Positions 8,700 to 17,172 of a stretch of DNA of 64,000 nt are shown piece by piece. A program made the position numbers and the translations under genes. Positions within the stretch are counted from its first letter, which is position 1; every line of letters starts with the position of its first letter. The notes beneath the pieces were generated by a model. That model was not told where the DNA came from. It made no database searches and saw only the letters and a program-made list of their open reading frames with translations. The DNA is from Pseudanabaena sp. BC1403 (lineage in GTDB: Bacteria > Cyanobacteriota > Cyanobacteriia > Pseudanabaenales > Pseudanabaenaceae): assembly GCF_002914585.1 (NCBI RefSeq), contig NZ_PDDM01000013.1:90615-154614 (forward strand), written 5' to 3'.

Positions 8700-9665
8700 A
8701 TGACTACAAACTTCTCTCAAATTCCTGTCACCGTCTTAACTGGCTATCTCGGTGCAGGCAAAACCACTTTGCTCAATCGCATCCTCACTCACGAACATGG
8801 CAAAAAAGTTGCTGTGATTGTCAATGAATTTGGAGAAGTGGGCATCGATCATAAATTGGTAGTTAATGCCGATGAAGAAATCTTTGAAATGAATAATGGT
8901 TGCATTTGCTGTACTGTTCGCGGTGACCTGATTCGGATTATTACGAACTTGATGCGCCGCCGTGACAAGTTCGACCATTTAGTAATTGAAACGACAGGAC
9001 TCGCCGATCCTGCCCCAGTAATTCAAACCTTTTTTGTTGATGAAGATGTCAGCGCCAAAACCAAACTAGATGCAGTGGTCACCGTCGTTGATGCTAAACA
9101 TATCTCTCAGCATTGGGATGCGGAAGAAGCACAGGAGCAAATCGCTTTTGCGGATATCATTTTACTCAATAAAACTGATCTGGTAAGTGAAGCAGAGCTA
9201 CTAGAGCTAGAACAACGCATTAAATCCATGAACTTGATGTGTAAAATCTATCGCACTCAAAACTCTGAGATTGAGATGGATGCAGTTTTAGGCGTTGGTG
9301 CATTTCAGCTAGATCGAGCATTGCAAATCGATCCTGAGTTTCTCGGCGAAGATGCCCACGAACATGATGATACGGTGAAATCTGTCGTGATCGTGGAAGT
9401 AGGTGAACTTAATTTACCCAAGGTCAATGCTTGGATTAGCAGGCTACTTCGCGAACAAGGTGTAGATATTTTTAGGATGAAGGGAATTCTCAATATCAAA
9501 GGAATTGAGGAACGGTTTGTGTTTCAAGGTGTGCATATGTTATTTGACGCTACACGCGATCGCCTATGGAATCCAGATGAGAATCGTCAGAATGAATTAG
9601 TATTCATCGGGCGCAACCTTGACTCAGAGCAACTAAAATCCGATTTTCTCGCTTGTATGCATTGA
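8700..9665 (+). CDS. COG0523-family GTPase, zinc metallochaperone type
   Basis: 321 residues from ATG 8700; the frame is open back to TTG 8688, but the ATG gives the family's usual N-terminus. A P-loop GYLGAGKTT lies at 15-23, the metal-binding CxCC motif GCICC at 67-71 (Cys68, Cys70, Cys71), a G3-like ETTGLADP, and the G4 box NKTD. The C-terminal CobW_C domain starts near residue 215. COG0523 proteins hydrolyse GTP while delivering metal, usually zinc, to client enzymes. The Zur-type box and divergent znuCB point to the zinc-allocation class rather than CobW of cobalamin synthesis. A short acidic/His stretch (EDAHEHDDT) separates the two domains. Confidence 0.88.
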   Translation: MTTNFSQIPVTVLTGYLGAGKTTLLNRILTHEHGKKVAVIVNEFGEVGIDHKLVVNADEEIFEMNNGCICCTVRGDLIRIITNLMRRRDKFDHLVIETTGLADPAPVIQTFFVDEDVSAKTKLDAVVTVVDAKHISQHWDAEEAQEQIAFADIILLNKTDLVSEAELLELEQRIKSMNLMCKIYRTQNSEIEMDAVLGVGAFQLDRALQIDPEFLGEDAHEHDDTVKSVVIVEVGELNLPKVNAWISRLLREQGVDIFRMKGILNIKGIEERFVFQGVHMLFDATRDRLWNPDENRQNELVFIGRNLDSEQLKSDFLACMH

Positions 9666-9781
9666 AGAGAATTTAATACCTTTATGTTTAGTTTTGGTAT
9701 TTAGTTTTTGTATTTAAAATGCGATTGGCGCTAAAACACAAAATCACGGTAAATCCGAATCAAATTAGCCACTAAAAAATC

Positions 9782-10819
9782 ATGCAAAATTCTCAACTAG
9801 ATGTGCCTAAACGAGGAATGCCTGTAACGATTGTTACGGGTTTTCTGGGTAGTGGAAAAACGACACTTCTCAATCAAATTCTCAAAAATCGTCAAGATTT
9901 AAAAGTGGCGGTTTTGGTGAATGAATTTGGCGACATTAACATTGATGGACAGTTACTTGTCGATATTGAAGATGGCATGGTGGAGCTTAGCAATGGTTGT
10001 ATTTGCTGCACGATCAATGACAGCTTGGTTGATGCTGTATATAACGTTTTAGAACGGCATGAGCGAATTGATTATATGGTGATCGAGACAACTGGCGTTG
10101 CCGATCCTCTGCCGATCGCCTTGACCTTTTTGGGAACAGAACTAAAACATCTAACGCGCCTCGATTCCATCCTTACAGTGATCGATGCGGAGACATTTAC
10201 TGCCGATCATTTTGGTAGTGAAGCAGCACTTAGTCAGGTGCAATACGGCGATATAGTATTGCTAAACAAAACGGATTTAGTCCCAGAAGCACAAGTTGAT
10301 CTATTGGAGGCATACCTTCGCCAGACTAAATCTAAGGCGAGAATTTTGCGATCGCAACATGGTGAAGTTCCCTTACCTCTAATCCTAGATGTGGATCTAG
10401 CCGAGACTAGTGCTTATAATCAAGTAGAGAACGAGGATGAGCATCATAAACATGAGCATCACGAACACCATGAACATGAGCATCATAAACATGAGCATCA
10501 CGAACATGAACATCATCACCACTCTGACCATTTAGCCAATGATGGATTTATCTCTGTCTCATTTCAAAGCGATCGCCAATTTGATCTAGACAAATTCACC
10601 TATTTCCTTGATAAGGTAATGCCCGTTGATGTATTTAGAGCTAAAGGGGTTCTTAGTTTTTCCGCTCAAGATATGCGTTTTATTTTTCAATTGAGTGGAA
10701 AGCGCTACGAGCTAAACTATGACCATCGCAAGAAGCCTATTGACAATCAATTAGTTCTCATTGGTCGAAATCTTGATGCACAGTTGCTTCAACAACAATT
10801 GCAAGAATGCTTGGTATAG
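9782..10819 (+). CDS. Second COG0523 GTPase with His-rich linker
   Basis: 345 residues. It has a P-loop GFLGSGKTT (20-28), the GCICC motif (Cys73, Cys75, Cys76), ETTGVADP, and NKTD. Residues 221-250 contain 19 histidines among Glu, Lys and Asp, encoded by degenerate CATGAGCAT-like DNA repeats, followed by the CobW_C domain. The His-rich region is a likely zinc reservoir or sensor. It follows the first COG0523 gene by 116 bases and precedes hisI by 123 bases. I see no Zur-type box directly upstream, so it may be read through from the first operon or be regulated differently. A nickel or cobalt role cannot be excluded. Confidence 0.87.
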   Translation: MQNSQLDVPKRGMPVTIVTGFLGSGKTTLLNQILKNRQDLKVAVLVNEFGDINIDGQLLVDIEDGMVELSNGCICCTINDSLVDAVYNVLERHERIDYMVIETTGVADPLPIALTFLGTELKHLTRLDSILTVIDAETFTADHFGSEAALSQVQYGDIVLLNKTDLVPEAQVDLLEAYLRQTKSKARILRSQHGEVPLPLILDVDLAETSAYNQVENEDEHHKHEHHEHHEHEHHKHEHHEHEHHHHSDHLANDGFISVSFQSDRQFDLDKFTYFLDKVMPVDVFRAKGVLSFSAQDMRFIFQLSGKRYELNYDHRKKPIDNQLVLIGRNLDAQLLQQQLQECLV

Positions 10820-10831
10820 AAATGTAAGGTA

Positions 10832-10872
10832 AAACTCAAAGTGGCGGCGCGAAGCGCCGCCACTTTGAGTTT
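10832..10872. repeat. Perfect 19-bp hairpin, GCGC-GAA-GCGC centre
   Basis: Positions 10832-10850 pair perfectly with 10854-10872 around GAA. The following GATTTGTCCTAGCT (about 10879-10893) matches the right flank of the element at 31093-31166. It may terminate the GTPase message while being a member of the TGTCCTA hairpin family. Confidence 0.65.
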
Positions 10873-10942
10873 GGGGTTTGATTTGTCCTAGCTGTATATT
10901 GCATTGCTATATAATTTATCTGAACAATGTAATAGCTAAAAA

Positions 10943-11281
10943 ATGCCTGACAATTGGATTGAGACGCTTAAATATGATGCTCAAGGATTGATTCCTGCGA
11001 TCGCGCAAGATCACCAAGATGGCACAATTTTGATGATGGCATGGATGAATCGTCATGCGCTGGAATTAACGGTTTCGACTGGTGAAGTGCATTATTGGAG
11101 CCGATCGCGTCAAGAGCTATGGCATAAGGGTGCAACTTCGGGGCATATTCAGAAGTTAAAAAAACTATATTACGATTGCGATCGCGATGTGATTTTGGTC
11201 AAAATTGAGCAGGTTGGCGATATTGCTTGTCACACTGGCGCGAGAAGTTGTTTTTTTACAGAAGTTCCGATAGAGCTTTGA
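10943..11281 (+). CDS. hisI: Phosphoribosyl-AMP cyclohydrolase HisI
   Basis: 112 residues, a complete stand-alone HisI domain; there is no HisE fusion. It hydrolyses phosphoribosyl-AMP in the third step of histidine synthesis and needs zinc. The motifs WMNRHALELT, HYWSRSRQELWHKG and SGHIQ are intact, as are the three presumptive zinc cysteines in DCDRD, ACHTG and SCFF. Its place next to two COG0523 GTPases is notable because COG0523 genes often neighbour paralogues of zinc enzymes, including HisI. Whether this is the only hisI of the genome or a second copy cannot be told from the window. Confidence 0.92.
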   Translation: MPDNWIETLKYDAQGLIPAIAQDHQDGTILMMAWMNRHALELTVSTGEVHYWSRSRQELWHKGATSGHIQKLKKLYYDCDRDVILVKIEQVGDIACHTGARSCFFTEVPIEL

Positions 11282-11287
11282 GATTTT

Positions 11288-11320
11288 TAATTACGAATTA
11301 CGAATTACGAATTACGAGTT
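11288..11320. repeat. Left 33-bp inverted repeat of heptanucleotide units
   Basis: Tandem AATTACG units (7-bp period) fill 11288-11320. This 33-mer is the exact reverse complement of 11743-11775. A shorter opposite-orientation copy (AATTCGTAATTCGTAATT) follows at about 11325-11342. The pair encloses a single gene. Confidence 0.85.
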
Positions 11321-11343
11321 GTTAAATTCGTAATTCGTAATTT

Positions 11344-11697
11344 TCAATTTCCCTTTGTACTTTTTTGAATGCTGCCTATAATGCGACATAGTTCTTCTAC
11401 ATCGGGGTATATACTTTCAAATTCTTTTGATGTCAGGTAGTCGGTATCTTTTAATAATCTTAACCAGTAGCTTGTTTCACGGGCTTCTTTATACGCTATG
11501 GAAAGTTTAGAGATAAAGTCAGCTTTTGATTGTCCGCCGATCGCTTCTTCAACATTCGCGCCGATGCTTGTTCCCGATCGCAATATTTGTTTGGACAGCA
11601 CATATTCTTTTTTCGTGTTTATTAGATGTTGATATAGTTTGACGATCCGCACTGCGAAGGCGTAACTTTTTGTTTGGACTACATTTTCAAGTTTCAT
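11344..11697 (-). CDS. Four-helix-bundle protein (23S IVS/S23 family)
   Basis: 117 residues with the features of the four-helix-bundle family named after proteins encoded in 23S rRNA intervening sequences: an N-terminal KSYAFAVRIVKLYQHL helix, then SKQILRSGTSIGANVEEAIG and AYKEARETSYWLRLL. The glycine-rich SIGANVEEA motif is the family hallmark. Family members form pentameric barrels; the closely related Avd proteins help diversity-generating retroelements, but no reverse transcriptase or template repeat is visible here. The gene sits alone between perfect 33-bp inverted repeats, so it may be cargo of a small mobile unit. The start MKLENV is the family's usual one. Confidence 0.85.
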   Translation of the reverse strand: MKLENVVQTKSYAFAVRIVKLYQHLINTKKEYVLSKQILRSGTSIGANVEEAIGGQSKADFISKLSIAYKEARETSYWLRLLKDTDYLTSKEFESIYPDVEELCRIIGSIQKSTKGN

Positions 11698-11742
11698 TTA
11701 TGAGTGAAATTATAAATTACGCATTATAAATCAAGAAATTTT

Positions 11743-11775
11743 AACTCGTAATTCGTAATTCGTAATTCGTAATTA
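11743..11775. repeat. Right 33-bp inverted repeat of heptanucleotide units
   Basis: Exact reverse complement of 11288-11320, made of AATTCGT units. A further partial copy follows at about 11783-11797. It ends 35 bases before the MBOAT start codon, so it lies within that gene's promoter region. Confidence 0.85.
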
Positions 11776-11810
11776 AAAAATCTCGTAATTCGTAATTAAA
11801 TAATTCTCAT

Positions 11811-13274
11811 ATGATTTTTGCCTCAGCATTATTTTTGTTTTTATTCTTACCGATCGCCTTAGCAGGATATTTTCTGATTAGCTCAAAGCTCCTGTATCTA
11901 AGGAATATTTTTCTATTGATCATGAGCTTGATCTTTTATGCATGGGGAGAGCCAGTTTATGTTTTCCTGATGATTTTTTCTATTTTGCTGAACTATATGG
12001 CGGGAGTGCTATTACATCTACATCGTCAAAAACTGCTTACCGTCATTAAAGAACATCAAATACTCTTAATATCAATTATCAGTAATTTAGGATTGTTATT
12101 CTATTTTAAATACGCTAATTTTTTCGTCAATAATCTCAACGTAGTTCTGCAAAATCTTTCAATTCCTGCGATCGCATATTCTCAAGTTCCACTGCCCATT
12201 GGCATATCCTTTTTTACTTTTCAAGCAATGTCCTATGTGATCGATGTCTATCGGAAAGAAACAGATGTGCAGTTAAATCCCATTAATTGTGGGCTATACG
12301 TTAGCCTATTTCCGCAACTCATTGCAGGTCCAATTGTTCGTTATCATGATGTCGCTAAGCAAATTGTGTCACGGACAGTCACCAGACCACAGTTTTCTGC
12401 GGGAATTCAGAGATTTATTTTTGGATTAGCTAAAAAAACGATGCTAGCAAATCCATTAGGAGAAGTCGCCGATAAAATCTTTGCCGTACCAGTGCATGAA
12501 GTCACTACAGGCATGGCTTGGTTAGGAATTGCTTGCTACACATTACAGGTCTATTTTGATTTCTCAGGATATTCCGACATGGCGATCGGATTGGGACGGC
12601 TGTTTGGATTTGAATTTCTAGAGAATTTTAATTATCCATATATTGCCCAATCTATGCGTGACTTTTGGCGAAGATGGCATATTTCCCTGTCCACTTGGTT
12701 TCGCGACTACCTATACATTCCTATGGGTGGCAATCGTGGCTCTTCACTGCGGACTTATCTCAATTTGTGGATTGTGTTTTTACTATGTGGGTTATGGCAT
12801 GGCGCAAGTTGGAATTTTGTCATTTGGGGAGCCTTACATGGAGCTTATTTGGTAATTGAAAGATTGGGCTGGCACAAATATCTCGATCGCTTATGGATAC
12901 CAGTACGACATCTATATACATTATTACTAGTGATGATTGCATGGGTATTTTTTCGAGCAGAATCCGTGAGTCAAGCAATTCAATATTTAGGAAGCATGAT
13001 CGGGATTACTGATGCCAATGGAGTCAATCATTTCACCATGCTCTATTTTGATTTGAAGACCCTAATTAACTTAATAATGGGGAGTATACTGGCAACTCCC
13101 ATAGCAAGTTGGGTTGCAATCCAATTACAAAAGAAAATTATTTCTCCAAAATTTAGTCATCTTCAGCCCGTTCTATACGGTGGATATTATTCACTTTTAG
13201 TTAGCCTATTTCTGATTTCCGCCGCCAGTTTAGCCGCAGGAACATATAATCCATTTATCTATTATCGCTTTTAA
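11811..13274 (+). CDS. MBOAT family O-acyltransferase, AlgI-like
   Basis: 487 residues with about ten membrane helices. The N-terminal MIFASALFLFLFLPIAL start is typical of AlgI. MBOAT hallmarks are PLPIGISFFTFQAMSYVIDV, DFWRRWHISLSTWFRDYLY and the catalytic-His segment GLWHGASWNFVIWGALHG. AlgI-type proteins move an acetyl group across the inner membrane to modify an exported polysaccharide. The next gene, 20 bases downstream, encodes an AlgJ/AlgX-like partner, so the two form an O-acetylation unit. The polymer is unknown; no alginate synthesis genes are present. The start ATG 11811 lies close to the heptanucleotide repeat. Confidence 0.92.
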   Translation: MIFASALFLFLFLPIALAGYFLISSKLLYLRNIFLLIMSLIFYAWGEPVYVFLMIFSILLNYMAGVLLHLHRQKLLTVIKEHQILLISIISNLGLLFYFKYANFFVNNLNVVLQNLSIPAIAYSQVPLPIGISFFTFQAMSYVIDVYRKETDVQLNPINCGLYVSLFPQLIAGPIVRYHDVAKQIVSRTVTRPQFSAGIQRFIFGLAKKTMLANPLGEVADKIFAVPVHEVTTGMAWLGIACYTLQVYFDFSGYSDMAIGLGRLFGFEFLENFNYPYIAQSMRDFWRRWHISLSTWFRDYLYIPMGGNRGSSLRTYLNLWIVFLLCGLWHGASWNFVIWGALHGAYLVIERLGWHKYLDRLWIPVRHLYTLLLVMIAWVFFRAESVSQAIQYLGSMIGITDANGVNHFTMLYFDLKTLINLIMGSILATPIASWVAIQLQKKIISPKFSHLQPVLYGGYYSLLVSLFLISAASLAAGTYNPFIYYRF

Positions 13275-13294
13275 GTCTCTAGACAGTTTGCTCC

Positions 13295-14419
13295 ATGCAC
13301 ACAGAAAACTCTAAAAACAAAGCATCTCGGATATTTGACAATCTATTGATTGTGACTTTTGTAATCGGGCTGTTTTTACCTTTAGTTTTAACTCATAATC
13401 GCAAAGAATCAGCGACGGAAAAACGTAAACTTGCTGAGTTTCCCGAATTGAAGTGGGATCAAAAAAGCATGACTAAATTCCCGTCACAGTTTGAATCATT
13501 CTTTAATGATCATTTCGGATTACGCGATCAGTTAACTCAGGTTTATTCTTTATACAGCATCATATTAAAGAATTCCTCAAATCCTAAAGTGCTGATTGGA
13601 TTAGATGATTGGTTATTTTATGTTAATCCTTCGGAAGGTAACAGTCTTGAGGATTATCGGAGAAATGATCCCTTCACTCCAGAAGAACTCAGAAGCTGGA
13701 AAATCGGATTAGAAGCAAAGCATAAGTGGCTGAAGCAACAGGGAATCTCCTATCTCTTTGTAGCTGTGCCTGACAAATACTCTATTTATTCAGAGTATAT
13801 GCCTGAGCATATTCGTCAAGTTGGGAAACAAACCCGCCTAGATCAACTAATAGAATATATGAAAGATTCGGAGGTAACAGTCCTAGATTTAAGACCTGCA
13901 TTGCTGGCAGCAAAGCAACAGGGACAATTATTTTATAAAACTGATACTCATTGGAACAATTTTGGCGCTGCGATCGCACAGCATGAAATTATCCGCACCA
14001 TCCAGAAAGTTTATCCAAATCTTAATCCAATTAACTACTCTTGGCAAGATTTTGGATTGATAGAATACAAGTCAGGGGATATTGCTAATATGTTAAATAT
14101 TTCTTACTTCCTTAAAGAGATGGTTCCTGAACTGCGTAAACCATTACCCAGATGCGACAAACAAATTGCAGAGAAGCACCCTGAAGATCAGATGAAGGCG
14201 ACCTTTTTTACAGATTGTCGAATTGATGCACCAAAGGCGTTGATTTTTAGAGATTCATTTTTTATTGCCTTACAGCCCTATATTTCTCAATATTTTGCTA
14301 AGACTGTTTATGTTTGGGAATGGCCAGATATTAAATTATTAGAGAAATATCTGCAATACAATCATCCTGACATTGTGATTGAAGCCCGTGTAGAAAGGCA
14401 TTTAAAATTCATAAAATAA
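13295..14419 (+). CDS. AlgJ/AlgX-like SGNH O-acetyltransferase partner
   Basis: 374 residues with one N-terminal membrane anchor (LLIVTFVIGLFLPLVL) and a periplasmic SGNH-like domain. The DxH motif of the family is at KTDTHWNNFGA, and a Ser-containing block is RDSFFIALQPYI. LFVAVPDKYSIYSEYMP is also characteristic. The enzyme probably takes acetyl from the MBOAT protein and transfers it to a polysaccharide in the periplasm. The gene is 20 bases downstream of the MBOAT gene. Its last codons lie inside a hairpin (14407-14447) that probably terminates both this gene and the convergent phosphatase gene. Confidence 0.87.
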   Translation: MHTENSKNKASRIFDNLLIVTFVIGLFLPLVLTHNRKESATEKRKLAEFPELKWDQKSMTKFPSQFESFFNDHFGLRDQLTQVYSLYSIILKNSSNPKVLIGLDDWLFYVNPSEGNSLEDYRRNDPFTPEELRSWKIGLEAKHKWLKQQGISYLFVAVPDKYSIYSEYMPEHIRQVGKQTRLDQLIEYMKDSEVTVLDLRPALLAAKQQGQLFYKTDTHWNNFGAAIAQHEIIRTIQKVYPNLNPINYSWQDFGLIEYKSGDIANMLNISYFLKEMVPELRKPLPRCDKQIAEKHPEDQMKATFFTDCRIDAPKALIFRDSFFIALQPYISQYFAKTVYVWEWPDIKLLEKYLQYNHPDIVIEARVERHLKFIK

Positions 14420-14447
14420 TGGCGCTAAGCGTCATTATTTTATGAAT
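14407..14447. terminator. Bidirectional hairpin terminator
   Basis: A 20-bp stem (14407-14426 with 14428-14447, one mismatch) overlaps the last codons of the acetyltransferase gene and ends 6 bases before the convergent phosphatase stop codon. Its arms are A/T-rich at the outer ends, giving a U-run in either direction. Confidence 0.7.
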
Positions 14448-14452
14448 CGCAT

Positions 14453-15628
14453 CTATCCAAGCTCACACAACACCAAAACCGCAGTGAGATTGTCATGACC
14501 ATTGACGTTATTTCCTAACTCAATGAGTCTATCTAAACCAGTTTGCAGATCGACTTCCTTATTTAAAATTGGTAATAAATGCGATCGCCAATTATCGTCG
14601 ATCACGTCGTTGTCACACAAACCATCAGAACACAGTAGAAACAAGGTTGACTCGGTCAGCGTAAAAAACTCAATCGAGGGCTCAAGGCGATCACTAGGAT
14701 TAGGACCAAGCGCTTGAGTAAGCTGATGAGCATCAGGTCTAGACTGCGCTATTTCAGGCTCAACACCAAGATCCAGTAATTGATTGAGAACCTCATGGTC
14801 GCGTGTGATTTGTTCTAATTTTGGTTCTGCCTCTAATTTTGATTCTGATTCGAGATTAGGGCTATTAGTAACTTTATAGATACGGCTGTCACCAACATGA
14901 GCAATTACAACATCTAGATCATGAATTCCTAAAACAACTAGAGTTGTTCCCATTCTGCCTAGAGACTTCCGTTTTTCATTTTCATTCTTGATGAAAATTG
15001 CTTGATTAGCATTGCAGATAATCTCATTAAGCTTCTTCTCCCCCGGCAAAGTGTCGATCCAAAATGGGCGAAACTGATCAGTAATCGAATTAACCGCGAT
15101 CGCACTCGCAACTTCGCCACCGTCATGCCCACCCATACCATCGCACAACACAAACAAACCGCGATAACTGCGATCGCTAATTTGGCTTTTGCCATTAATG
15201 CTGCGAGTTTGAAAAACCGTAACAAAATCATCCTCATTGCGATCGCGTTGTATTCCCACATCGGTCTTGCCAGCATAGGTTATATCCTGTAACTGCACTG
15301 TGGAAGATACAATCATCGATGTTTCTGAATCAACATCTGCAAAGTCTTCTAAATTGAACTCCAGTGGCAATTCCTCCAGATCTTCTGAGCCATCCCATGA
15401 TTTTTCTATGTCGCTCACCAATTGAGAAGATGCCAAATCTTTTACCTGAATTTTGATTGTGTCTAATACAGACTCTAAATTCAATGGTCTTGTTGGCACT
15501 GAGGAAGGTTGTAGAGCCTCTTCTCCAAGAATATTTAAGACGATATCTATAGCAATTTTAGCGCCGCAAAATTGACAAAATTGGTGGCTATCAGGATTTG
15601 CAGCTTTACAACTAGGACAGATGCTCAT
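14453..15628 (-). CDS. PP2C-type protein phosphatase with zinc ribbon
   Basis: 391 residues. The N-terminus is a double-CxxC zinc ribbon (CPSC, then FCQFCG; Cys4, Cys7, Cys18, Cys21). After an acidic linker, the PPM/PP2C domain starts near residue 115: DVGIQRDRNEDDF, the metal-binding LCDGMGGHDGGEVAS, GRMGTTLVV, AHVGDSRIY, LCSDGLCDN and GHDNLTAVLV. It should remove phosphate from Ser/Thr residues with Mn2+ or Mg2+. It resembles cyanobacterial PphA-like enzymes with an extra N-terminal module. A very similar zinc ribbon starts the kinase at 53372-54862, which may be its functional opposite. It reads from the gap it shares with fbp, in the opposite direction. Confidence 0.92.
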   Translation of the reverse strand: MSICPSCKAANPDSHQFCQFCGAKIAIDIVLNILGEEALQPSSVPTRPLNLESVLDTIKIQVKDLASSQLVSDIEKSWDGSEDLEELPLEFNLEDFADVDSETSMIVSSTVQLQDITYAGKTDVGIQRDRNEDDFVTVFQTRSINGKSQISDRSYRGLFVLCDGMGGHDGGEVASAIAVNSITDQFRPFWIDTLPGEKKLNEIICNANQAIFIKNENEKRKSLGRMGTTLVVLGIHDLDVVIAHVGDSRIYKVTNSPNLESESKLEAEPKLEQITRDHEVLNQLLDLGVEPEIAQSRPDAHQLTQALGPNPSDRLEPSIEFFTLTESTLFLLCSDGLCDNDVIDDNWRSHLLPILNKEVDLQTGLDRLIELGNNVNGHDNLTAVLVLCELG

Positions 15629-15703
15629 AATTATTATTGCGTTGGCACAATGCTATAAATTTTGGCTAATAATAGAGAAGAAGACTTTAAGGTAATCGCA
15701 CCC

Positions 15704-16732
15704 ATGACTGATTCTACCAGACTCAATCCCGCTGAAGAGATCGCCCTTGGACGAGACTTTATGACACTTTCTCAGCATGTTCTTTCAACGTTTGGGACAT
15801 TTTCGGCTGAGTCATACGATCTGAGTGCATTAATGGGACGGATTGGTTTAGCAGGCAAAACGATCGCTCGCCATCTTAGCCGCGCAGGTTTAGTAGAAAA
15901 TGTACTAGGGGTCACAGGCGAAGTAAATGTCCAAGGCGAAGCGGTCAAAAACATGGATCACTATGCCAATCGTGTCTTTCTCCGCGCCTTTGAGCAGAGT
16001 GGCTTAGTTTGTCGGCTTGCCTCCGAAGAAATGGAGTTACCCTACTACATTCCTGAGAATTGCCCCATCGGTCGCTATACCTTGCTTTATGATCCTATTG
16101 ATGGCTCTAGCAATATTGACGTAAATTTAGCGATCGGCTCGATCTTCTCGATCCGTCAACAAGAAGGAGCTGACAATTCTGGAGAAGCTCTAGATTTATT
16201 GCAGTCAGGACGCAAGCAAATCGGTGCAGGTTATATCCTCTATGGTACAAGCACAATGCTAGTTTATTCTCTAGGTAATGGAGTTCATGCTTTTACCCTC
16301 GATCCTAGTATTGGGGAATTCATTCTCTTTCAAGAGAATATCCATATTCCTGCTAAAGGTTCTATCTATAGTGTAAATGAAGGAAACTTCTGGCAATGGG
16401 AAGAGCCAATGCGTGAATATGTAAGACATATGCATCGCCAAGAAGGAAATACTGCACGTTATTCTGGAGCGTTAGTAGCTGATATTCATCGCATCCTCTT
16501 TCAAGGCGGTGTATTTCTCTATCCAGGCACAGTTGGTCATGCCGATGGGAAATTGCGTTTACTTTACGAGTCCGCTCCTTTAGCTTTTCTAATTGAACAA
16601 GCAGGTGGTCGCGCAACTACTGGAACTCAAGAGATTCTTGATGTCGTCCCTAAAAAACTGCACAGTCGCACTCCATTAATTATAGGCAGTTCTGAAAATG
16701 TGAAAGTAGTGGAATCTTTTCTGAAGCCATAA
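15704..16732 (+). CDS. fbp: Class I fructose-1,6-bisphosphatase
   Basis: 342 residues from ATG 15704; the frame extends to TTG 15662 but the ATG protein matches the family's usual start. It hydrolyses fructose-1,6-bisphosphate in gluconeogenesis and the Calvin cycle. The metal/phosphate site [18 protein letters not shown] is intact, as are [20 protein letters not shown] and the C-terminal [10 protein letters not shown]. Class I identity separates it from the bifunctional F/SBPase of cyanobacteria. It stands alone, divergent from the PP2C gene. Confidence 0.93.
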   Translation: MTDSTRLNPAEEIALGRDFMTLSQHVLSTFGTFSAESYDLSALMGRIGLAGKTIARHLSRAGLVENVLGVTGEVNVQGEAVKNMDHYANRVFLRAFEQSGLVCRLASEEMELPYYIPENCPIGRYTLLYDPIDGSSNIDVNLAIGSIFSIRQQEGADNSGEALDLLQSGRKQIGAGYILYGTSTMLVYSLGNGVHAFTLDPSIGEFILFQENIHIPAKGSIYSVNEGNFWQWEEPMREYVRHMHRQEGNTARYSGALVADIHRILFQGGVFLYPGTVGHADGKLRLLYESAPLAFLIEQAGGRATTGTQEILDVVPKKLHSRTPLIIGSSENVKVVESFLKP

Positions 16733-16758
16733 GCATGTGATGGTTTGGCATGAGCTTA

Positions 16759-16898
16759 AGAAACCATTTAAGAATTATCTAGATCCCCCCAGCCCCCCTT
16801 AAAAAGGGGGGGAATTAAATTCTTCCCCCTTTTTAAGGGGGATTGAGGGGGATCTCTTAGAGCTTTTGACCACAGAAAGTAATTCTTAAATGGTTTCT
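16759..16898. repeat. ~140-bp element with 19-bp perfect terminal inverted repeats
   Basis: AGAAACCATTTAAGAATTA (16759-16777) is the exact reverse complement of 16880-16898. Inside is an imperfect palindrome of C-rich and G-rich tracts (about 16781-16856) with internal AAAAAGGGGG pairings. C-rich units of this kind are common dispersed repeats in cyanobacteria. No ORF is present, so it looks like a non-autonomous mobile element. Confidence 0.75.
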
Positions 16899-16968
16899 AA
16901 AGCAATTATGACTCCAACCCGCCAAAAAATCGTAAATCTGGCTCATATCTTTCCTAACTTCTTCCCGT

Positions 16969-17010
16969 TCAAGAATTGGTGAGGCGGCGCTTTGCCCCAC
17001 CAATTCTTGA
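16969..17010. repeat. Hairpin downstream of the C-rich element
   Basis: TCAAGAATTGGTG pairs with CACCAATTCTTGA around a GC-rich centre. The whole stretch between fbp and the next gene (16733-17172) holds this hairpin and the 140-bp element and no gene. Confidence 0.6.
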
Positions 17011-17172
17011 TTTTATATGTCAATTTTTTGAATAGGAAGGGAGTATCTGTTCAGAAGATAAGTTTTGTGATTTAGTCAACCAATTCATACATTAGTTCAA
17101 CCATAGTTCTGTAATCGTAAAGAAGTGGAAGACAAAATACAAGTCAAATCACATTTTTGGAGATTCAAGACT

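Noticed and set aside
11344..11697. Diversity-generating retroelement accessory gene (Avd)
   Set aside because: The family is related but there is no reverse transcriptase or template/variable repeat nearby.
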